Shown: piece by piece, positions 1-5,425 of the stretch
Layout: each line of letters starts with the position of its first letter
Numbering within the stretch: the first letter of the stretch is position 1
Source: Planctomycetota bacterium
Lineage (GTDB): Bacteria; Planctomycetota; Phycisphaerae; UBA1845
DNA: 5,425 nt
Direction: 5' to 3'
Assembly: GCA_022563055.1 (NCBI GenBank)
Contig: JADFOB010000116.1
Coordinates: 1-5,425 of the forward strand
Made by a program: the position numbers and the translations under genes
Notes under the pieces: generated by a model
Databases searched by the model: none
Told to the model about the DNA's origin: nothing
Seen by the model: the letters and a program-made list of their open reading frames with translations, nothing else

Positions 1-2
1 AC

Positions 3-866
<864 letters not shown>

Positions 867-878
<12 letters not shown>

Positions 879-917
879 GGATTGACGATTGAGAATTGGC
901 AATCGACAATCGTCAAT
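867..917. repeat. Strand-switching heptamer repeat with two mutually exclusive hairpins
   Basis: The first half is a tandem heptamer: attgtcg, attgagg, attgacg, attgaga, then attgg. From 900 the same unit continues in inverted form: caatcga, caatcgt, caat. This gives two perfect 11-bp inverted repeats: 867-877 with 900-910 (loop 22), and 881-891 with 907-917 (loop 15). The right arms share 907-910, so both stems cannot form fully at once. The element overlaps the peptidase stop codon and fills most of the gap to the DUF47 gene. It lacks a T tract, so it is not a standard intrinsic terminator, though the hairpins could slow polymerase or protect a 3' end. From memory, arrays of this kind are common between genes in Planctomycetota and similar genomes, and are often mistranslated into small ORFs containing strings such as NRQSSI. 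That resemblance is recall, not a search. Confidence 0.85.
882..910 (+). promoter_or_regulatory. Candidate sigma70-type promoter inside the heptamer repeat, upstream of the phosphate genes
   Basis: TTGACG (882-887, 5 of 6 matches to the -35 consensus) is followed after exactly 17 bases by GACAAT (905-910, 4 of 6 to the -10 consensus). A start near 917 would give a leader of about 32 bases before the ATG at 949. The match could be chance, because the repeat is built of attg/caat units that resemble promoter hexamers. The alternative is read-through from the peptidase gene. Confidence 0.3.
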
Positions 918-918
918 G

Positions 919-932
919 GGTTGTCCACAACC
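919..932. promoter_or_regulatory. 14-bp dyad (operator-like or short leader hairpin) before the DUF47 gene
   Basis: GGTTGT and ACAACC are perfect inverted 6-base arms around a 2-base centre (cc). The dyad lies just after the predicted start point of the candidate promoter at 882-910 and just before the ribosome binding site at 937. It is a plausible operator. As RNA it could form only a 5-bp stem with a 4-base loop. No binding protein is suggested by the sequence. Confidence 0.35.
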
Positions 933-936
933 GTTT

Positions 937-941
937 GGGAG
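937..941 (+). promoter_or_regulatory. Ribosome binding site for the DUF47 gene
   Basis: GGGAG lies 7 bases before the ATG at 949. This supports 949 over the second in-frame ATG at 955, which would be 13 bases away. It is the clearest Shine-Dalgarno sequence in the window. Confidence 0.6.
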
Positions 942-948
942 ACCATAG

Positions 949-1623
949 ATGCCCATGATCCGAGACCTGTTCCGCGAGTCGCCGTTCGAGCCGTTGCGTT
1001 ACCACATGAAGTCGGTGATGGAGTGCGTCGCCTTTGTGAGACCCATGTTCGAGGCGGTTCGCGATGAGCAGTATGACAAGCTCCAGAAACTCGCCGAGAA
1101 GATATTCAAGGTCGAGCATGAGGCCGACCTCATCAAGGACGACATCCGCCAGACGGTCCCCAAGCGGTTCTTCCTGCCCGTCTACCGTGGTGACTTGCTG
1201 GGTTATGTGAAGCTCCAGGACGATATGGCTGATTCGGTCGAGGATCTGGCGGTCCTGCTGACGCTCAAGAATCTGAAGCTGCCGGGTCCGCTGGTCGAGC
1301 CCACCTTCGACACGGTGGGAAAAGTGGAGGAGGTCTGCAACGGCGCACGGGCGCTCGCCGATTACCTCCCCGCGCTCGTGGACGGAGACATGGCGGGTGC
1401 CGAAGCCGAGCACGCGCTGTCGATGGTCGCCGCCGTCGAGAAGATGGAGTGGGAGGCGGACCGCCTGCAATACAAGCTCTCCAAGAAGCTGTTCGCCCTG
1501 GAGGACGACATAAGACCGACGGACCTCTTCCTGTGGTTCCGTGTGTTCGGCGAGCTGGGTCAACTCGCCAATTTCGCGGAAAAAACCGGCGACAGGCTGC
1601 GCCGGATGCTCGCCAGTTCTTGA
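949..1623 (+). CDS. DUF47 / PhoU-like phosphate transport regulator (TIGR00153, YkaA family)
   Basis: This 224-residue soluble, helical protein has the full length of the family, and an ATG start with a good ribosome binding site. It opens with the family pattern LFRESPFEPLRYHMKSVMEC, like the SPIKPLQEHM opening of E. coli YkaA. PhoU-like repeats follow: VEHEADLIKDDIR (residues 55-67), RGDLLGYVKLQDDMADSVED (80-99), VEKMEWEADRLQYKL (163-177) and LGQLANFAEKTGDRLRRML (203-221). The acidic E-x-E-A-D and D-D-x-A-D clusters are where PhoU-type proteins bind metal. The block LFALEDDIRPTD (181-192) closely matches YkaA. Family members are usually encoded next to PiT transporters and are thought to bind and modulate them at the inner membrane; the mechanism is not settled. 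Here the transporter starts 10 bases after the stop, so the pair is almost surely cotranscribed and perhaps translationally coupled. No signal peptide or membrane segment is seen. No obvious Pho box lies upstream. Confidence 0.93.
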   Translation: MPMIRDLFRESPFEPLRYHMKSVMECVAFVRPMFEAVRDEQYDKLQKLAEKIFKVEHEADLIKDDIRQTVPKRFFLPVYRGDLLGYVKLQDDMADSVEDLAVLLTLKNLKLPGPLVEPTFDTVGKVEEVCNGARALADYLPALVDGDMAGAEAEHALSMVAAVEKMEWEADRLQYKLSKKLFALEDDIRPTDLFLWFRVFGELGQLANFAEKTGDRLRRMLASS

Positions 1624-1633
1624 CGGAAATCGC

Positions 1634-3211
1634 ATGCAGTTTCCCGACCTGAGCGCTCTTGACGCGTTCCAGCTCGCTTGCCTCGCCCTCGCCATCGGTA
1701 TGCTCCTTTGGGATACCGTCGAGGTCGGGCGTAACGATGCAGCCAATCTGGTGAACGCGGTCTTCGGCGCCCGCGTGATGAGCCGTCGCAGCGCAATCAT
1801 TCTGGCGGGAATCGCGGTCGTCCTCGGAGCGGTTCTTAGTTCCGATGTGATCGACACGGCGCGCAAGGGGATCTTCGATCCGACCATGCTCGGGTCGCTC
1901 AAAGCCGCCCTGGCGGTGTACATATCCGTCTACATCGTCGACACCGTATTGCTCTATAGCTACTCCGCTTTCGGCATGCCCATCAGCACGACCGCTTGCC
2001 TGGTGTTTGAGTTGCTCGGAGCATCGCTCGCGGTCAACGCCGCCGCCATCCGATGGGGTAAAGCCGGCATCGTCATCGGCGGGATTATCTGCTCGATCGT
2101 GTTGACGGGGTTCGTCGCCTTTGCCGTTCAGCGAGCGGTTCGCGGCGCGATTCGGGACAAGACGACCAGCCTGGGCGTTCTGCTCTTGCACGGTGGATGG
2201 ATCGGTGGCGGATTGACGGCGGCCTTGTGCTACTTCCTGTTGCTCAAGGGCATGAAGAACGTTCCGTGGATCCGCCAACTGCAAGAGGCGCTCCACCGCA
2301 TCGACGACACCGCCCAGGCGGACATCGCTACACCTTTGCTTCTGGTTTTCTTGTGGGGTATCTTTGCGATCCTGATTCACGTCACGCTGGTCGTCTACCG
2401 GAAGCGCGCAGCCAGACTTCTTTTTCCGATTCTTTCCGTGCTGGGGATGTGTGCGATGGCGTTTGCGTTTGGCCAAAACGACTTGGCCAACTGTGCATCA
2501 CCCGGACTTGCGGCGATCAACCTGATCATGGCACAGGACGTCAAAATCGGAACCGAGGTTCCGATCCAGTGGTGGATGCTCTTGATCTGCGGGCTTCTTC
2601 TTTTTGCGGGCATGACCACGAAGAACGCGCAGCGCGTGACGAAGGCCGCCGTATCGACGGGTAGCATGGGCGATCACGTCGCCCTATGGGCTCCTCGGTG
2701 GTGTGTCACGCTGGCGACGAAGCTACTGCGCTTCCGAGGCGACGCGCCGGCTCTCGCGCCGCGCGCGGCGATCACGAGCGCCGGCAAGACCGTGCATTAT
2801 GATTCCTTGCGAGCGTGCGTCATCATGTCGGTGTCCGCCAGCGTCATTGCGACAGCGAGCAGCCTGGCGCTGCCCGTGTCCACGACCTACGTGGCGTTCG
2901 CCGCGGTGATCGCAACGGGTATGGCGGATCGCATCTTCCAACGGGGTGACGCTGAGTTGAAACTCGGGCGTGCGATTTGGGTAGTTCTTAGCTGGTTTCT
3001 CTCGGCGGTTATCGCTGCCGTCGCATCCGCTTGTGTGGCGTGGTTGTTGGTTCACTTGGAGGTCATCGGGATCGTCCTGTGCCTTACGGTGAACCTGGTT
3101 ATCAGGGCGTACATCAAACGTCGGGGCGACGCCCATGCGAAGCGCGTTCAGGAAGAGGCCTACGAACGTGTCCATCCCGAGGAGTTTGCCCTGGAGCAGG
3201 AAGACTATTAG
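1634..3211 (+). CDS. pit: PiT-family inorganic phosphate transporter (PHO-4 superfamily)
   Basis: This 525-residue polytopic membrane protein carries the internal duplication of the PiT family. Signature GRNDAAN (residues 32-38) is followed by FGMPISTT (113-120), and again GQNDLAN (280-286) by LPVSTTYV (413-420). I estimate 11-12 membrane segments, with hydrophilic loops near 205-230 and 330-390 and a charged C-terminal tail (492-525, ending EEFALEQEDY). The family imports phosphate, or a metal-phosphate complex, coupled to H+ or Na+. The ATG at 1634 is chosen because hydrophobic family-like sequence starts soon after it. The longer open frame back to a GTG at 1541 would only read through the DUF47 gene out of frame. 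GGA at 1625-1627 is a weak ribosome binding site 6 bases upstream. Blocks such as DTARKGIFDP and STTACLVFELLGA resemble the larger Bacteroidota-type PiT proteins more than E. coli PitA; this is from memory. The histidine common after STT is Ala and Tyr here. Cotranscription with the DUF47 gene is very likely. Confidence 0.94.
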   Translation: MQFPDLSALDAFQLACLALAIGMLLWDTVEVGRNDAANLVNAVFGARVMSRRSAIILAGIAVVLGAVLSSDVIDTARKGIFDPTMLGSLKAALAVYISVYIVDTVLLYSYSAFGMPISTTACLVFELLGASLAVNAAAIRWGKAGIVIGGIICSIVLTGFVAFAVQRAVRGAIRDKTTSLGVLLLHGGWIGGGLTAALCYFLLLKGMKNVPWIRQLQEALHRIDDTAQADIATPLLLVFLWGIFAILIHVTLVVYRKRAARLLFPILSVLGMCAMAFAFGQNDLANCASPGLAAINLIMAQDVKIGTEVPIQWWMLLICGLLLFAGMTTKNAQRVTKAAVSTGSMGDHVALWAPRWCVTLATKLLRFRGDAPALAPRAAITSAGKTVHYDSLRACVIMSVSASVIATASSLALPVSTTYVAFAAVIATGMADRIFQRGDAELKLGRAIWVVLSWFLSAVIAAVASACVAWLLVHLEVIGIVLCLTVNLVIRAYIKRRGDAHAKRVQEEAYERVHPEEFALEQEDY

Positions 3212-3251
3212 GGAATGGGTTTTCCGGGGACTTCAGATGGATCCCGCACCC

Positions 3252-3408
3252 ATCAGAGCCCTGAGCGCAAGCGACGGGTCGGAAGACCCCGTGCCGGTCC
3301 CGCACCAATCGCCGAGCAAGGGGGTACTGCTGCCCCACGGCGCTGCCGCGCGCTGGGTGCGGGAGGGTTCGCGGAAGCAGACCCCGCGCTGGCGCTTGGG
3401 GCTCGGAT
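3252..3408. repeat. ~157-bp intergenic inverted-repeat element (MITE- or REP-pair-like)
   Basis: The left arm 3252-3280 and the reverse complement of 3380-3408 match at 23 of 29 positions without gaps; the core 3256-3280 versus 3380-3404 matches at 20 of 25. Both arms begin ATC, one variable base, GAGCCC and share AGCGC, AGCG and GGGTC. Inside lies a second nested inverted pair, CCCGCACC (3299-3306) with GGTGCGGG (3356-3363). Between arms and inner pair are 18 and 16 diverged bases. The left arm also folds locally: ACGGGTC (3274-3280), loop GGAA (a GNRA tetraloop), GACCCCGT (3285-3292) with one bulge. The right arm folds as CCCCGCG, loop CTGG, CGC, TT bulge, GGGG (3382-3401). No clear target-site duplication and no convincing ORF were found. 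The element lies between the transporter stop and the phosphatase promoter. It could be a non-autonomous mobile element, a REP-type pair or a structured transcript end. The GAGCGCAAGCG core recalls intergenic repeats of Planctomycetota, unverified. Confidence 0.7.
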
Positions 3409-3451
3409 AAGGCGGTTACGGTTTGGACAAGCGCCGCGCCATCGCGCACGG

Positions 3452-3460
3452 TGCTATAGT
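3452..3460 (+). promoter_or_regulatory. Extended -10 promoter for the PocR-GAF-phosphatase gene
   Basis: TGC-TATAGT is a TGN-extended -10 element, with 5 of 6 matches to TATAAT. No good -35 hexamer stands 16-18 bases upstream, as is usual for extended -10 promoters. Transcription would start near 3467 and leave a leader of only ~20-32 bases before the candidate start codons. It follows the 3252-3408 element directly, so the gene likely has its own promoter rather than depending on the phosphate genes. Confidence 0.55.
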
Positions 3461-3486
3461 ATCGGTGGGATCGGTTTCATTTCGGA

Positions 3487-5292
3487 TTGACTAACGTCGT
3501 GGATTCGCCTGATCGAAACAACCGCAGCGAGAGCACCACCGTTACGGAAACCGCGTTGATACGTCTCATCGGGATTGACGCGCTCCACCGGCTACAGGAT
3601 CGATTCGCCGCTCTGGGGCAGGTCAGCGTCTGCATCTGTACGGTCGACGGGGAGATGATTACGGAGCCGACATGGGGCAGCACCTTCTCGGCGATGATTG
3701 GTAACTCTCCCCTCGGACAACTTGCGTTCAAGGACAGTCTGCGCGGGTTGACCCGTGGGCTGGGCGGGAATGTCCCAGCCGTCTGCCACGAGGGGTTGAC
3801 TCTCTACGCTGCCTCGATTGCCGACGACGGTGAGTGCCTCGCCGTGATTGTCGTCGGGACGCGTTCGGGGCCACCTCCCACGGAGGCTCAAGCGCGAGCG
3901 GTGGCAGCGACATATGGGATCAACCCCGACCAACTCGCCGGTTCGATTGACCGCACTACACCGCATACGGGGAGTTCTCCCGAAGCCACTCACCGCTTCG
4001 CGGACGTCCTGGCTGGGATGATTGCTACGCTCTATCATCAGGCTGTACGCATCCAGGCTCAACTCGACGATCTTTCGGTCGTGCATGGACTTGCCAACTT
4101 GCTGGCGGGAACACAGAGCCTACAGGAAACGCTTGACCGGACGGTTGAGCGCGTGGTCGAGGTGATGCCGGTCAAGGCCTGTGGAATCCGCCTGCTCCAG
4201 GAGGAGACCGGCGAACTCGTCATCCAGGCTGTGCACAACCTCTCAGAGGAGTATTTGCAAAAAGGGCGCATCCTGCTCGACGACAGTCCGATTGACGCCG
4301 CCGCGTTCGCGGGAGAAACCGTCTATGTCGAGGACGCGCCCAACGATCCGCGGGTCCGATTCCCCCAAAACGCCCGGCGAGAGGGGATCGTCAGCGGGCT
4401 CTGCGTCCCGTTGACCTTTCGAGGCCGAACCGTCGGCGTACTCCGCGTCTACACGTCGCGCAAGTATCGATTCAGCGAATCCGAAGCGCAGCTTCTTCGA
4501 TCGATCGCCTCGCAAGCCGCGTCGGCGATCATCAACAGCCGGTTGTTCGAGGAGCAGGTTGACGCGGAACGCATGCAGCGCCAGATCGATGCCGCCGCTG
4601 AGATCCAGCGACGGATGCTCCCGACCAGCCCACCGAAGGTTCCCGGTCTGACCTTCGGCTACGTGTACGATCCGGCGCTCTCGGTCGGCGGCGATTTCTA
4701 TGACTTCATCGAGCTGCCCGGTGGCGAGGTGGGCGTGGTCGTCGCGGACGTCGTGGGTAAGGGACTCCCGGCTGCACTGATGATGGCCTCGGTTCGGTCG
4801 GCGCTGCGGGCGTCGACGCACTGCGATCACGAGGTGAACGCAGCCGTTGCGGCCGTCAACCGCCATATGTACCGCGACACACTCGTGAGTGAGTTTGCGA
4901 CGCTGGTCTACGGAAAGTTCTCGCCGGACGGGTCGACCTTCTCTTACTGCAACGCGGGGCACCCACCGCCGCTGCTGCTGCGCGGCGATCGGATGATCGA
5001 GCTAACGCAGGGCGGCACGGTCATCGGCGCCTGCCCGGACGAGTCGTTCGAGAAGGAAGTCGTTGCGATCCAATCGGAGGACGTGCTTCTCATCGTCACG
5101 GACGGCGTGACCGAAGCCCTGAACTTTCAGGATGAGATGTACGGCTCGAAGCGTCTGCGCACGTCCTTGCGGAAGCATCGGTCACTTGACGCGCAGCATC
5201 TGGCTCAACAGATCCTTTGGGACGTGCGGCGTTTCGTTGGCCTGGCGCATCAATCCGACGACATCACCATCGTCGTGGTCAAGGCGGCGTAG
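3487..5292 (+). CDS. PocR-like sensor / GAF / SpoIIE-RsbU-type PP2C serine phosphatase
   Basis: This is a 601-residue soluble protein with no membrane segment. Residues ~28-155 resemble the PocR ligand-binding domain: LQDRFAALGQVSVCICTVDG, then AVCHEGLTLYAASI matching the family's CHAGL block. A helical linker (~165-212) leads to a GAF domain (~213-352) containing SGLCVPLTFRGRTVGVLRVY. The helix with AAEIQRRMLP (370-379) is the usual lead-in to RsbU-type phosphatases. The PP2C-like domain (385-600) keeps its metal-binding acidic motifs: GGDFYDF (Asp403), ADVVGKG (Asp421), VTDGVTEA (Asp539) and SDDITIVVV (Asp591/592), plus AGHPPP. It is therefore predicted active, dephosphorylating a serine or threonine on a partner, typically a STAS anti-anti-sigma protein. 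No such partner is encoded here. The start is uncertain: TTG at 3487 or GTG at 3499, neither with a good ribosome binding site. A stop at 3457-3459 rules out an earlier start. The PocR assignment is the least certain part. Confidence 0.92.
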   Translation: MTNVVDSPDRNNRSESTTVTETALIRLIGIDALHRLQDRFAALGQVSVCICTVDGEMITEPTWGSTFSAMIGNSPLGQLAFKDSLRGLTRGLGGNVPAVCHEGLTLYAASIADDGECLAVIVVGTRSGPPPTEAQARAVAATYGINPDQLAGSIDRTTPHTGSSPEATHRFADVLAGMIATLYHQAVRIQAQLDDLSVVHGLANLLAGTQSLQETLDRTVERVVEVMPVKACGIRLLQEETGELVIQAVHNLSEEYLQKGRILLDDSPIDAAAFAGETVYVEDAPNDPRVRFPQNARREGIVSGLCVPLTFRGRTVGVLRVYTSRKYRFSESEAQLLRSIASQAASAIINSRLFEEQVDAERMQRQIDAAAEIQRRMLPTSPPKVPGLTFGYVYDPALSVGGDFYDFIELPGGEVGVVVADVVGKGLPAALMMASVRSALRASTHCDHEVNAAVAAVNRHMYRDTLVSEFATLVYGKFSPDGSTFSYCNAGHPPPLLLRGDRMIELTQGGTVIGACPDESFEKEVVAIQSEDVLLIVTDGVTEALNFQDEMYGSKRLRTSLRKHRSLDAQHLAQQILWDVRRFVGLAHQSDDITIVVVKAA

Positions 5293-5303
5293 TGTTGCAA
5301 CAC
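5292..5303. promoter_or_regulatory. Perfect 12-bp palindrome at the phosphatase stop codon
   Basis: GTGTTGCAACAC is a perfect dyad whose first base is the last base of the TAG stop. The half-site GCAACAC occurs again at 5363-5369. A symmetric site of this size is typical of a dimeric repressor operator, perhaps for a gene beyond the window. It has no T tract and no loop as RNA, so it is unlikely to be a terminator. A very weak promoter-like pair overlaps it (TTGCAA 5295-5300, CGTAAT 5317-5322, spacer 16). Confidence 0.35.
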
Positions 5304-5325
5304 ACCTGAATCGAGGCGTAATCCG

Positions 5326-5349
5326 AACCGCGCCCGTCAGGAAGCGGTT
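5326..5349. repeat. Small intergenic stem-loop, probable dispersed repeat
   Basis: AACCGC (5326-5331) pairs with GCGGTT (5344-5349) around the 12-base loop gcccgtcaggaa. There is no T tract. The reverse strand reads CGCTTCCTGACGGGCGCGG, which recalls a dispersed intergenic repeat common in Planctomycetota and Acidobacteriota genomes, often seen mistranslated as LPDGRGS-like strings. That link is from memory. The rest of 5293-5425 shows no supportable gene. Confidence 0.4.
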
Positions 5350-5425
5350 GGCTGCGGTATCAGCAACACTCACGCACCCGGCTCGCGCCCGTTCAGCGAA
5401 ACAGGCAGACACGCTATGCCCGATC

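Noticed and set aside
921..929. DnaA-box-like nonamer TTGTCCACA
   Set aside because: It matches the box preferred in some high-GC bacteria, but it is single and there is no AT-rich region or origin gene nearby. It is better explained as part of the 919-932 dyad.
882..1067. 61-codon ORF starting in the heptamer repeat (MTIENWQSTIVN...)
   Set aside because: The start is repeat-derived and the rest is an out-of-frame reading of the DUF47 gene.
1541..1633. 31-codon N-terminal extension of the PiT transporter from a GTG at 1541
   Set aside because: The extra residues are an out-of-frame reading of the DUF47 C terminus, and the ATG at 1634 leads straight into family-like sequence.
913..1923. 336-codon open frame on the minus strand
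   Set aside because: It is antisense to the DUF47 gene and the start of the PiT gene. It shows no family motif and its composition is of shadow type.
1265..2476. 403-codon open frame on the minus strand
   Set aside because: It lies opposite the DUF47 and PiT genes, both of which have clear family motifs. Its translation is rich in Arg, Asp, Gln and low-complexity stretches, as expected for an antisense shadow in GC-rich DNA.
3212..3240. Possible intrinsic terminator after the transporter (ggaa...ttcc)
   Set aside because: The stem is only 4 bp and weak, and no T tract follows a stable hairpin.
3215..3490. Small plus-strand ORFs of 77-91 codons in the gap after the transporter
   Set aside because: They run through the inverted-repeat element in two frames, are rich in Arg, Pro and Gly, and have no ribosome binding site or domain. 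They look like repeat translation.
4243..4962. 239-codon open frame on the minus strand opposite the phosphatase
   Set aside because: It is antisense to well-conserved GAF and PP2C motifs, with no recognisable domain of its own.
5416..5425. ATG at 5416 as the start of a downstream gene
   Set aside because: Only three codons are visible, with no good ribosome binding site, so the call cannot be supported.

Overview
This is a GC-rich (roughly 60 %) bacterial chromosomal window. It holds four protein genes, all on the + strand, with no RNA gene, CRISPR array or transposase. The lineage is probably Planctomycetota or a close environmental relative. This is inferred from base composition, weak ribosome binding sites, the type of phosphate permease, and intergenic repeats whose style recalls those genomes; nothing in the sequence proves it.

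Layout. Positions 1-878 are the C-terminal catalytic half of a prolyl oligopeptidase (S9A) whose start lies outside the window. Its stop codon falls inside a heptamer repeat (867-917) that switches strand and could form alternative hairpins. It may also supply a weak promoter. From 949 to 3211 lies a two-gene phosphate-uptake unit: a DUF47/PhoU-like (YkaA-type) regulator, a 10-base gap, then a PiT-family inorganic phosphate transporter. The gap 3212-3486 contains a ~157-bp inverted-repeat element (3252-3408) and then a good extended -10 promoter (3452-3460). That promoter precedes a 601-residue three-domain regulator (3487-5292): divergent PocR-like sensor, GAF domain, and SpoIIE/RsbU-type PP2C serine phosphatase. 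After it, 5293-5425 has no identifiable gene, only a 12-bp palindrome over the stop codon and a small stem-loop repeat.

How the genes work together. The DUF47 protein and the PiT transporter almost certainly act together in low-affinity, ion-coupled phosphate uptake. The phosphatase looks like the input end of a partner-switching cascade (dephosphorylation of a STAS anti-anti-sigma protein), but no STAS protein or RsbW-type kinase is visible here. The peptidase has no evident link to the others.

The most unusual signals are the long inverted-repeat element, the strand-switching heptamer array, the presence of a different small structured repeat in each of the three sizeable intergenic gaps, and the PocR-like domain that has lost its family's first two cysteines in front of a GAF-phosphatase. 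No clearly new multi-gene system is visible.
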